A stretch of 64,000 nucleotides of DNA from CAMLFJ01 sp035524955 (GTDB lineage Bacteria; Methylomirabilota; Methylomirabilia; Rokubacteriales; CSP1-6), in assembly GCA_035524955.1 (NCBI GenBank), contig DATLFG010000064.1, forward strand, positions 62,001 to 126,000, written 5' to 3'. Made by a program: the position numbers and the translations under genes. Numbering within the stretch: the first letter of the stretch is position 1; every line of letters starts with the position of its first letter. The notes beneath the pieces were generated by a model. The model saw nothing but the letters and a program-made list of their open reading frames with translations, did no database searches and had not been told where the DNA came from. Of this stretch, positions 45,103-52,081 are shown one piece after another.

Positions 45103-45185
45103 GGAGGGGGCCCCTTCTGATGTCTGCAAAAGGGGGCCCCCTCCGGGGCCTCCCCCGAACAGGATTGCGCCGGCGAAGCCGGCGC
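45103..45185. repeat. double-hairpin element, copy 2
   Basis: GGAGGGGGCCCCTT pairs with AAGGGGGCCCCCTCC (one bulge) around a 13-base loop. After GGGGCCTCCCCCGA, GCGCCGGC-GAA-GCCGGCGC (45167-45185) forms a perfect 8-bp hairpin. Order and sequence parallel copy 1 at 43856. It fills most of the 134-base gap before the PfkB-like gene. Confidence 0.8.
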
Positions 45186-45233
45186 GCGAACAGGAACTTC
45201 GAGGGTGGGATAGACTGGCGGCGTGAGCGACCG

Positions 45234-46109
45234 ATGACTTGGCAACCAACTCCGGTGGACTTCGTCGCGATCGGGCACGTGACGCTCGATCAGACGGCGC
45301 GGGGGACCCGGCCCGGGGGCGCCGCCTACTACACGGCGATGACGGCGCATCGGCTGGGCCTTCGCGTCGGTCTGCTCACCTCGTTCGGATCCGACTTCCC
45401 GCGAGAGGCCGTTCCCGCGGGCATCGAGGTCGTGAACGTCGCCGCGGAGCGCACCACCACGTTTCGCATCGGCCAGGGCCGGGTCGGCCGAGGTGGGCGG
45501 GCGCGGGAGCTCGCGGTGCTGTCCCGCGCGGCCGATCTGGAGGCGACGGCGCTGCCCGAGGAGTGGCGGGACGCGACGCTGGGCGCGCTGGCCCCGGTCA
45601 CCGGTGAGGTGGATCCGGGCTTCGCGGCCGCGTTCCCGGAGACCTCGCTGGCGGCCCTGCCGCAGGGCTGGATGCGCCGGCGCGGCAGGGGCGGCATCCT
45701 GGCGCCTCGGCCGTGGGAGGACGCCGACCTGGTGCTGCCGCACGTGCAGTCGCTGGTGGTCAGTCACGAGGACGTCGAGCCGTTCGAGAAGGACGCATTC
45801 GAATGGTTCCAGCAGGTGCCGGTCGGCGCGGTCACGCGCGGGCCCGAGGGGGCGATCCTCTTCGTGAACGGCGAGCACTACGGCGTCGAGCCGGACGTCG
45901 CGGTCGAGAAGGACGCGATCGGGGCGGGCGACGTCTTCGCGGCCGCGCTGCTCATCGCCTACAACCGGGACGGCAACGCGTGGGACGCGGCCGCCGCGGC
46001 CGCCTGCTGCGCGGCCGCGTCCGTCGAGACCGCCGGCGCCGCGGGCATCCCGGACCGCGACGGGCTGGAGGCGCGGCTGGCCGCCTACCGGCGACGGAAC
46101 GGCGGCTAG
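45234..46109 (+). CDS. PfkB-family carbohydrate kinase-like protein
   Basis: This 291-residue protein is related to ribokinase/adenosine kinase-type sugar kinases. FVAIGHVTLDQTARGTRPGGAAYYTAM is the N-terminal signature and AIGAGDVFAAALLIAYNRDG is the C-terminal anion-hole motif with the catalytic Asp. It is rather short. The middle part, normally the lid and substrate region, is divergent (RWAG-rich, GWMRRRGRGG). Substrate unknown. ATG 45234 has only a weak ribosome site. Confidence 0.75.
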   Translation: MTWQPTPVDFVAIGHVTLDQTARGTRPGGAAYYTAMTAHRLGLRVGLLTSFGSDFPREAVPAGIEVVNVAAERTTTFRIGQGRVGRGGRARELAVLSRAADLEATALPEEWRDATLGALAPVTGEVDPGFAAAFPETSLAALPQGWMRRRGRGGILAPRPWEDADLVLPHVQSLVVSHEDVEPFEKDAFEWFQQVPVGAVTRGPEGAILFVNGEHYGVEPDVAVEKDAIGAGDVFAAALLIAYNRDGNAWDAAAAAACCAAASVETAGAAGIPDRDGLEARLAAYRRRNGG

Positions 46110-46116
46110 CCTGATG

Positions 46117-46145
46117 TTGCCTACTTAAGCCAAAATGGCTAAAAT
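46117..46145 (+). promoter_or_regulatory. promoter of the receiver-antitoxin/toxin operon
   Basis: TTGCCT at 46117-46122 and TAAAAT at 46140-46145 are 17 bases apart. The predicted start is near 46152, leaving a leader of about 13 bases that holds GGGAGGAG before ATG 46165. Confidence 0.7.
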
Positions 46146-46149
46146 GGCT
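46128..46149. promoter_or_regulatory. likely antitoxin operator
   Basis: AGCCA-AAA-TGGCT (46128-46140) is a perfect inverted repeat lying in the promoter spacer. AAAATGGCT is also repeated directly (46132-46140 and 46141-46149), and the second unit covers the -10 box. This arrangement suits repression by the Phd-type antitoxin encoded just downstream. Confidence 0.6.
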
Positions 46150-46164
46150 CATGGGAGGAGATCC

Positions 46165-46923
46165 ATGAGCGCTCGCCGCGCCACCGTCGGCAAGACATCC
46201 CGGGGTCGGATCCTCGTCGTGGGAGACCGGCGATCGAGCCCGGCCCCGTACGCGCGATGGCTCGATCAGGCCGGCTTCACGGTGATCGAGACCACCAGCG
46301 CCCCCGACGCCTTGCTCCGCCTGGATCGTGACCCCTTCGACGTGGTGGTCAGCGACGTCGCGATGTCCCGGGTGGACGGGCTGACTCTCGTCAAGCGCAT
46401 GCGGGCCCGGTCGCTGGACGTGCCGGTGGTCCTGATGCTCGAGGCGGCGGACAGGCGGACCGCGGCCGAGGCGGCGCGGCTGGGGGCGGTTCAGCACCTG
46501 GTCAAGCCGAGCGACCCGAAGGCACTCGGGGAGATGGCCGGCGAGGTGATCCGGGGGCGACGCTCCGGCGCGCGGGCGATGCCCGGTTTTCGCAATCGAC
46601 GGGGCGAAGAGGTCGAGCCCAGGTCGTTCTCGGCGAGCGCCGCGAAGAACCAGTTCGGTCGGGTGCTCGAGATGGCCATCGAGGGCGGGGTGGTGATGAT
46701 CACCAAGCATGACGCGGTCAAGGCGGTGCTCGTCTCGGTGGACGAGTTCACCGCGCTCACCCGCGCCAGGGAGGAAGAGCTCGATACCCTCACCGGCGAG
46801 TTCGACCGGCTCCTCGCCCGCCTGCAGACGCCGAAGAACCGCATGGGGATGAAGAGCGCCTTCGAGGCGTCGCCGAAGCAGTTCGGGGAGGCTGCGGTAG
46901 AGGCCGCGCGGAAGCGTGGCTGA
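46165..46923 (+). CDS. antitoxin fusion: response-regulator receiver plus Phd/YefM-type domain
   Basis: This 252-residue protein has a receiver fold at about 14-130 (RGRILVVGD...FDVVVSDVAMSRVDG...GAVQHLVKP) with phospho-acceptor candidate Asp64 and Lys114. The N-terminal acidic pair is reduced to Asp21 and the usual Thr/Ser is replaced, so phosphorylation is uncertain. Residues about 152-205 (RSFSASAAKNQFGRVLEMAIEGGVVMITKHDAVKAVLVSVDEF) are a Phd/YefM antitoxin domain, which binds DNA. The C-terminal helical tail (206-252) would bind the toxin. ATG 46165 has a GGGAGGAG site; earlier in-frame ATGs at 46135 and 46144 lie in the promoter. It overlaps the toxin gene by 8 bases. Confidence 0.85.
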   Translation: MSARRATVGKTSRGRILVVGDRRSSPAPYARWLDQAGFTVIETTSAPDALLRLDRDPFDVVVSDVAMSRVDGLTLVKRMRARSLDVPVVLMLEAADRRTAAEAARLGAVQHLVKPSDPKALGEMAGEVIRGRRSGARAMPGFRNRRGEEVEPRSFSASAAKNQFGRVLEMAIEGGVVMITKHDAVKAVLVSVDEFTALTRAREEELDTLTGEFDRLLARLQTPKNRMGMKSAFEASPKQFGEAAVEAARKRG

Positions 46924-47554
46924 TGGCCGGCGCGCTTCCCGCGTCTACGTACTCGCGGGGACGAACGGGGCCGGCAAGAGCAGCATCGCCGGCGCCATGC
47001 TGCTGCGGCAACGGGTGGAGTACCTCAATCCGGACGAGGCCGCCCGGCGCATCCTCGCCGCCAACCCCGGTATCAGCCAGACGCGGGCCAACGGCGCCGC
47101 CTGGCACGAAGGCAAGCGCCTGCTCGAGCGGGCGATCGTCGAGCGGCTCGACTTCGTGTTCGAGACCACTCTCGGAGGACGCACGATCACGGGCCTGCTC
47201 GAGCGCGCGGCCTCGCTGGGGATCGAGGTCCGCATGTGGTACGTCGGGCTGAGCAGCCCGGAGCACCACATCGCACGCGTGCGGGCCCGCGTCGCGAAGG
47301 GTGGGCACGATATCCCGGAGTCGCGGATTCGTGAACGATACGATGCGAGCCGGCTCAACCTGATCCGGCTCCTCCCGAGCCTCAGCGAGTTGTGGGTCTA
47401 CGACAACAGCGAGGAAGCCGATCCGGACGCGGGGATGGCGCCGGAACCGAAGCTGGTCGTGCACATACGTCGCGGAGCGATCGTCGGCCCGCGCGACTTG
47501 AGTCGTACGCCGGATTGGGCCAAGGCGATCGTGGCGGCCGCCATGAAAGGCTGA
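46916..47554 (+). CDS. zeta-toxin-like P-loop kinase
   Basis: This 212-residue kinase starts at GTG 46916, inside the antitoxin end. Walker A is AGTNGAGKSS (residues 14-23). LNPDEAARRI and LDFVFETTLGGRT match the substrate-side motifs of zeta/PezT-like toxins, and GGHDIPESRIRERYDASRLNL is typical of the COG4185 predicted ATPase group. Known zeta toxins phosphorylate UDP-N-acetylglucosamine and block wall synthesis; whether this one does is inference. Pairing with a Phd-type antitoxin supports a type II toxin-antitoxin module. Confidence 0.85.
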   Translation: MADGRRASRVYVLAGTNGAGKSSIAGAMLLRQRVEYLNPDEAARRILAANPGISQTRANGAAWHEGKRLLERAIVERLDFVFETTLGGRTITGLLERAASLGIEVRMWYVGLSSPEHHIARVRARVAKGGHDIPESRIRERYDASRLNLIRLLPSLSELWVYDNSEEADPDAGMAPEPKLVVHIRRGAIVGPRDLSRTPDWAKAIVAAAMKG

Positions 47555-47619
47555 GAACTGCTTCGCCTTGCCGCCGACCGCGGCCCGGGGCTACACTCGA
47601 AGCGGGCGGGCGAATCCAT

Positions 47620-47994
47620 ATGGCGGAGCGGAGGATCCGGATCACCGCGGGCCGTGTCACGGCCGATGCGGTGCTGAATGCCTCGAAGACGGCGGGGGCG
47701 GTCTGGGACGCGCTCCCGCTCGACATCCCCGGCGAGACCTGGGGCGACGAGATCTACTTCAGCATCCCGGTGAAGGCCAAGGCGGAGGACGCCCGCGATG
47801 TGGTGGGCCTGGGCGATCTCGCCTACTGGCCCCCGGGCTCCGCGTTCTGCATCTTCTTCGGTCCGACGCCGTCGAGCCGGGGCGACGAGATCCGCGCGGC
47901 GAGCCCGGTCAACGTGTTCGGTCGTGTGCTGGGTGATCCCACTGTGTTCAAGTCGGTACGCTCCGGGACGAAGGTCCGCGTCGAGCGCGCCTGA
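47620..47994 (+). CDS. cyclophilin-like fold protein
   Basis: This 124-residue protein shows GDEIYFSIPVKAKAEDARDVV followed by GDLAYWPPGSAFCIFFGPTPSS, the pattern of the small prokaryotic cyclophilin-like family (Cyclophil_like/TM1367 type). It has no known enzymatic assignment; the usual peptidyl-prolyl isomerase residues are not evident. It lies 65 bases after the toxin gene and 13 before the transaldolase-type gene. Confidence 0.8.
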   Translation: MAERRIRITAGRVTADAVLNASKTAGAVWDALPLDIPGETWGDEIYFSIPVKAKAEDARDVVGLGDLAYWPPGSAFCIFFGPTPSSRGDEIRAASPVNVFGRVLGDPTVFKSVRSGTKVRVERA

Positions 47995-48007
47995 CGGGGA
48001 GGACTGG

Positions 48008-48658
48008 ATGAAGATCTTTCTGGATAGCGCGAACGTGGCGGAGCTGCGGGAGGGCGTCGCGATGGGCCTGGTGGATGGGTGCACCACCAACCCCTCGCTG
48101 ATCGCCAAGGAGAAGCGCCCGTTCCGCCCGCTGGTGGAGGAGATCTGCCGGGTGGTCCCGGGCGACGTGAGCCTCGAGGTGGTGGCCACCGACTTCGACG
48201 GGATGGTGAAGGAAGGCAAGGAGCTGGTGCAGGTGGCACCCAACGTGGTGGTCAAGTGCCCGCTCACCAAGGACGGGCTCAAGGCGGTGAAGTACCTGAC
48301 CGGCGAGGGCATCCGCGTCAACCAGACGCTCTGCTTCTCGGCTCCGCAGGCCCTGCTCTCCGCCAAGGCGGGCGCGGTCTACATCAGCCCGTTCCTCGGG
48401 CGCCTCGACGACATCGGCCACGTGGGCATGGACCTGATCCGGGACATCTGCGAGATCTACCGGAACTACGGCTTCAAGACTCAGGTGCTGGCGGCCTCGA
48501 TCCGCAACCCGCTCCACGTCATCGACGCGGCGAAGGCGGGGGCGCACGTGGCCACCATGCCCTTCAACGTGCTCGAGATGCTGATGAAGCACCCGCTCAC
48601 CGACATCGGCCTCAAGAAGTTCCTGGACGACTGGGCCAAGCTCGGCGAGAAGATCTAG
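48008..48658 (+). CDS. transaldolase/fructose-6-phosphate aldolase family protein
   Basis: This 216-residue enzyme is the length of the short TalC/FSA group. MKIFLDSANVAELRE and GCTTNPSLIAKE are the N-terminal signatures, VVVKCPLTKDGLKA holds the Schiff-base Lys, and NQTLCFSAPQALLSAKAGAVYISPFLGRLDD follows. It acts in the non-oxidative pentose phosphate pathway or as an aldolase; sequence does not separate these. GGGGAGG precedes ATG 48008. Confidence 0.92.
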   Translation: MKIFLDSANVAELREGVAMGLVDGCTTNPSLIAKEKRPFRPLVEEICRVVPGDVSLEVVATDFDGMVKEGKELVQVAPNVVVKCPLTKDGLKAVKYLTGEGIRVNQTLCFSAPQALLSAKAGAVYISPFLGRLDDIGHVGMDLIRDICEIYRNYGFKTQVLAASIRNPLHVIDAAKAGAHVATMPFNVLEMLMKHPLTDIGLKKFLDDWAKLGEKI

Positions 48659-48670
48659 CCCCCGATCTCT

Positions 48671-48693
48671 CCCTCTCACCGAAGGGGAGAGGG
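48671..48693. repeat. CCCTCTCCC-type hairpin after the transaldolase gene
   Basis: CCCTCTCACC and GGGGAGAGGG form a 10-bp stem with one mismatch around GAA, 12 bases after the stop. It belongs to the same family as 39114, 41501 and 50986. Confidence 0.7.
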
Positions 48694-48785
48694 CAGGGCG
48701 AGGGGCGGTCTGACGTTCTGCCTGCATGTCGCGGTCCTGGCGGATCCGCAACGACCCGGCCAATCCGTGCTGGAAGAGGAGAGCC

Positions 48786-48803
48786 ACGTTCCCGCGGGAA
48801 CGT
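48786..48803. promoter_or_regulatory. 18-bp perfect palindrome in the gap before the ECF sigma gene
   Basis: ACGTTCCCGCGGGAACGT is self-complementary over all 18 bases. It lies about 200 bases before the sigma factor gene, in the 341-base non-coding gap 48659-48999. Apart from this palindrome, the hairpin at 48671 and a doubled TTCCGCCCG near 48951, I see no gene or clear promoter in the gap. It may be a regulator binding site. Confidence 0.5.
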
Positions 48804-48999
48804 CGCAGCGGCGGGCGTGCGACGCGACGGGGAGGGCGGGTGGTGGCTGGACGTGGGCTGGGCGATCGACGTAGGTAAGGGCATGGTTCAATCCGGCTAG
48901 TCGGGTGTGCGCGCCTGGTTTGTGTCAGGACTAGATCGGACTGGGGTCCATTCCGCCCGTTCCGCCCGGCTGTGCGTATATCTCCTGTGAGGGCATGAG

Positions 49000-49536
49000 A
49001 TGGACGCGGAGCGGGGGCTGATGGAACGGGTGGCCAGGGGAGACCAGGCCGCGTTCAGCGACCTGGCCCAGCGCTACAGCGGCAAGCTGCTGGCGGTGGC
49101 CGGGCGGTTGCTCGGGTCGCGGGCCGACGCCGAGGACGCCGTCCAGCGCGCGTTCCTCCAGTGCTACGCAGGCGCGGGCGGCTACAACCCCCGCTGGGCC
49201 GTCTCCACGTGGCTCTACCGCATCCTCACCAACGTGTGCGTGGACGAGCTGCGGCGGCGCGCCACCCGCACGGCCCACAACGAGCGCTCGGCCGCCGGGC
49301 CGCTCGTATCGAGCAACCACCGGCCGCCCGATGCCTATCTCGATCTCCACCGGGCGCTCGAGCGGGTGCCGCGTGAGGCGCGGGTGCTGCTGGCCCTGCG
49401 CTACGTGGATGGGCTCTCCTACGGGGAGCTGGCGCGGATCCGGGGCATCACGATCAATACCGTGAAGAGCCAGCTCGCGCGGGGCAAGGCCCTGCTGCGG
49501 GACGAGCTCGGCAAGCGAGGAGCAGGCCATGAATGA
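49000..49536 (+). CDS. ECF-type RNA polymerase sigma factor
   Basis: This is a 178-residue sigma70-family protein with regions 2 and 4. Region 2 (about 8-75) includes AFSDLAQRYSGKLLAVAGRLLGSRADAEDAVQRAFLQCY and the WLYRILTNVCVDELRR helix. Region 4 (about 115-170) includes LERVPREARVLLALRYVDGLSYGELARIRGITINTVKSQLARGKALLR. GAGGG precedes ATG 49000. The end overlaps the Ogt-Ada fusion gene by 8 bases, the place usually held by an anti-sigma gene. Confidence 0.93.
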   Translation: MDAERGLMERVARGDQAAFSDLAQRYSGKLLAVAGRLLGSRADAEDAVQRAFLQCYAGAGGYNPRWAVSTWLYRILTNVCVDELRRRATRTAHNERSAAGPLVSSNHRPPDAYLDLHRALERVPREARVLLALRYVDGLSYGELARIRGITINTVKSQLARGKALLRDELGKRGAGHE

Positions 49537-50257
49537 CGGCAAGACGCAGGCGCAGGACCAGCTCGATCGGCTGCTGGCGGACTACTTCCGACCGGAGACG
49601 GCTCCCGCCGGCATGGGGCGGAAGTTCGCGGCGGCGGCCCGGGAGTCCGAGACCGATCTGACGCGGCTCGAGGGGAAGCTTGCCATCGAGGCGACCCCGC
49701 GGGGGGTCTCGCTGGTCCGCACCGGCCGGGTCGGGAAGCCGGCCACCGCGGCGGCGCGGCGACTGACCGAGCAGGCGCGGGAAGAGATTCACGAATACCT
49801 GCGGGGCCAGCGCGCCTTCTTCCGGGTGCCGGTGGATCTCGCCGCGGTACCGGACTTCCAGCGTAAGGTGCTGGAGGCCGCGCGTCTGATCCCGTTCGGC
49901 GAGGCGCGGCCGTACGCGTGGATCGCCGCGCGCATCGGGCATCCGCGCGCGGTGCGCGCGGTGGGGACCGCGCTCGGGCGCAACCCGGTGCCGCTCATCC
50001 TGCCCTGCCACCGCGTGTGGCGGAGCGACGGCGGCCTGGGCGGCTACATCTTCGGCGCGGCGGTCAAGGACCGGCTGGCTGCGCTCGAGCGCACCACGCC
50101 GGTGCTGGAGGGCTGCACGAGCACCCGCATCGTGTGTCGCGTGGGCTGCATCCACGGCCGCCACATGCGCCCGGACAACCGGGTCGTGTTCGCCTCGGTG
50201 TCCGACGCCCGCTCCGTGGGCTACCGGCCGTGCAAGCGCTGCCGCCCCGCGGCGTGA
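49529..50257 (+). CDS. O6-alkylguanine-DNA alkyltransferase fused to a C-terminal Ada zinc domain
   Basis: This 242-residue protein has three parts. Residues 1-35 (DQLDRLLADYFRPETA) are short, acidic and unlike Ogt. Residues about 45-192 are an alkyltransferase: FQRKVLEAARLIPFGEARPY, IGHPRAVRAVGTALGRNPVP and the active site LPCHRVWRS with Cys160. Residues about 196-240 match the Ada N-terminal metal domain, with Cys203, Cys207, Cys235 and Cys238 (VCRVGC and RPCKRC). This order reverses that of E. coli Ada, and no AraC helix-turn-helix is present. It overlaps both neighbours, so it probably repairs and senses DNA alkylation for this operon. Confidence 0.87.
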   Translation: MNDGKTQAQDQLDRLLADYFRPETAPAGMGRKFAAAARESETDLTRLEGKLAIEATPRGVSLVRTGRVGKPATAAARRLTEQAREEIHEYLRGQRAFFRVPVDLAAVPDFQRKVLEAARLIPFGEARPYAWIAARIGHPRAVRAVGTALGRNPVPLILPCHRVWRSDGGLGGYIFGAAVKDRLAALERTTPVLEGCTSTRIVCRVGCIHGRHMRPDNRVVFASVSDARSVGYRPCKRCRPAA

Positions 50258-50973
50258 TTCGCGCGCAGTCCATCCAGCACCGGCTTCGGCAGATCGACTG
50301 GGCTCATGTCGCCCAGGCCCTCGATGAGCGCGGCTGGGCCACCACGCCCCCGCTGCTCACCGCCGCCGAGTGCGCGGAGCTGATCCGCCTCTACCCGGAC
50401 GCGCGCCGCTTCCGCAGCCGCGTGGACATGGCCCGCTTCCGCTTCGGGGAAGGGGAGTACAAGTACTTCGCGAACCCGCTACCGCCGGTCGTGCGCGAGC
50501 TGCGGCGCCACGCCTATCCGCGCCTGGCGGCGATCGCGAGCGCCTGGGAGGCGACGCTCGGGACCGGTCGGCGCTATCCGCCCGAGCTGGACGAGTTCCT
50601 CGCGGTCTGCGCCGAGCATGGGCAGATGAAGCCCACGCCGCTGCTGCTGCGGTATGAGGTGGGGGGATACAACTGCCTGCATCAGGACCTCTATGGCGAC
50701 GTGGCGTTTCCGCTCCAGATGACTTGCCTGCTGAGCCGGCCGGGGGTTGACTTCGCGGGCGGGGAGTTCTTGCTGGTGGAGCAGCGGCCTCGGGCGCAGT
50801 CGACGGGGTCGGCGGTGCCGCTGGAGCGCGGACAGGTCGTGATCTTCGCCACGCGGCACCGGCCAGTGCGCGGTGCTCGGGGGGCCTACCGCGTCACGCT
50901 ACGACATGGGGTGAGTCGCGTCGCCTCGGGGGAGCGCTATACGTTGGGTGTGATCTTTCACGACGCGGCGTAG
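50254..50973 (+). CDS. 2OG-Fe(II) oxygenase, predicted alkylated-DNA repair type
   Basis: This 239-residue oxygenase starts at GTG 50254, overlapping the fusion gene (GTGA). YNCLHQDLYGDVAFPLQ holds the His-x-Asp iron ligands. FATRHRPVRGARGAYRVTLRHGVSRV supplies the distal His and the 2-oxoglutarate Arg. The pattern resembles the Oxygenase-NA family, annotated as acting on damaged DNA. The operon partners (Ogt-Ada fusion, sigma factor) agree with oxidative dealkylation. The specific base repaired is unknown. Confidence 0.83.
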   Translation: MIRAQSIQHRLRQIDWAHVAQALDERGWATTPPLLTAAECAELIRLYPDARRFRSRVDMARFRFGEGEYKYFANPLPPVVRELRRHAYPRLAAIASAWEATLGTGRRYPPELDEFLAVCAEHGQMKPTPLLLRYEVGGYNCLHQDLYGDVAFPLQMTCLLSRPGVDFAGGEFLLVEQRPRAQSTGSAVPLERGQVVIFATRHRPVRGARGAYRVTLRHGVSRVASGERYTLGVIFHDAA

Positions 50974-50985
50974 GCCCCTCACCCC

Positions 50986-51010
50986 GCCCTCTCCCCAGAG
51001 GGGAGAGGGC
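50986..51010. terminator. bidirectional hairpin between convergent genes
   Basis: GCCCTCTCCCC and GGGGAGAGGGC form a perfect 11-bp stem with loop AGA. It lies in the 42-base gap between the oxygenase (+) and LLM oxidoreductase (-) genes, both of which end here. It is also a member of the CCCTCTCCC repeat family. Confidence 0.65.
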
Positions 51011-51015
51011 GGCAC

Positions 51016-51933
51016 TCAGACGCTGGGGCGGACGTCGGCCGCGAACGCCTCGTAGATGCCGATCATGTCGTCGAGGTCGCGGTAGCGGGTCTCCAGCAGC
51101 ATCGACCCGACGCCGAGGTCGCGGAAGGCGACGAGATCCGCGATCACCTGATCGCACGAGCCCTGCAAGGGCTTGCGGTCCGATCCGAGCGGCGCGCTGC
51201 GCAGAGACAGACCCGCGCGCACACTGATCGTGACCTGGTCGAACGGGCGCTTCTGCCGCGCGCATTCTTCCCGCAGCCGCGCGATGTCCGCCTCGAGCGC
51301 GGCGGGCGTGATGAAGGCGGCGTGCCAGCCGTCGCCGAGCTGGACGACGCGGCGGAGGGCCCGCGGCGTGTGCCCGCCGATCAGGATCGGGATGTCGCCG
51401 CGGGTGGGCTTGGGGAAGACGCCGATCCCGTCGAAGGAGAAGAACTCCCCGTGGTGCGCGCTGCGCGCGTCGCGCCAGCAGGCGCGCATGACCGTGAGCG
51501 CCTCGTCGCTCCAGGCGCCGCGCCGATCGTAGTCGCCGCCCAGCAGCTCGATCTCCTCGCGCATCCAGCCCACGCCCACCCCGAGCACCAGGCGGCCTTC
51601 GGAGAGATGGTCGATGGTGGCGGCCATCTTGGCGGCGAGGATCGGGTTCCGGTGGGGCAGCACCAGGATGCTGGTGCCGAGCCGCACGCGCTCGGTGACG
51701 CCCGCCACCATGGCCAGCGTGGTGAGCGGCTCGAGGAAGGGGACCTCGGGCGCGAGCGGGAACTTGCCGGTGGGGCTGTACGGGTACCGCGACCTGATCC
51801 GATGCGGGATCACGACGTGATCGCTGGCCCACAAGGAGTCGTAGCCGAGCGCTTCCATGCGCCGCGCGAAGGTGAGCACGCTGTGGCGCGCGCCGATGGG
51901 GCCGAACATGGGCAGATGGCAGCCGATCTTCAC
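51016..51933 (-). CDS. LLM-class flavin/F420-dependent oxidoreductase
   Basis: This 305-residue luciferase-like monooxygenase-fold protein starts MKIGCHLPMFGPIGARHSVL. ALGYDSLWASDHVVIP, ERVRLGTSILVLPHRNPILAAKMAATID and GRLVLGVGVGWMREEIELLGGD are signatures of the F420-dependent subfamily. PILIGGHTPRALRRVVQLGDGWH is also typical. Cofactor choice (F420 or FMN) cannot be proven here. It is transcribed toward the oxygenase gene. Confidence 0.9.
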   Translation of the reverse strand: MKIGCHLPMFGPIGARHSVLTFARRMEALGYDSLWASDHVVIPHRIRSRYPYSPTGKFPLAPEVPFLEPLTTLAMVAGVTERVRLGTSILVLPHRNPILAAKMAATIDHLSEGRLVLGVGVGWMREEIELLGGDYDRRGAWSDEALTVMRACWRDARSAHHGEFFSFDGIGVFPKPTRGDIPILIGGHTPRALRRVVQLGDGWHAAFITPAALEADIARLREECARQKRPFDQVTISVRAGLSLRSAPLGSDRKPLQGSCDQVIADLVAFRDLGVGSMLLETRYRDLDDMIGIYEAFAADVRPSV

Positions 51934-52081
51934 GCGCAGGCCGCCCCAAAGGGCCCATCTGCTTCGTCGGCTCGGTCGCCGCAGCGCTCAACGTACAGGG
52001 AATACGCCTCGGGCCGCGGCCTCCCTCGCCGCCTCGCATCTGGACCCTCTGGAGCGCCCGGCGGGGTCTCGGACACGCGGG

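Noticed and set aside
48885..48894. GGTTCAATCC, resembling a tRNA T-loop
   Set aside because: No acceptor, D or anticodon stems can be formed with the surrounding bases.
49529..49640. First 35 residues of the Ogt-Ada fusion as a defined anti-sigma domain
   Set aside because: The stretch is suggestive by position, but too short and without a zinc HxxxCxxC motif, so no domain call is made.
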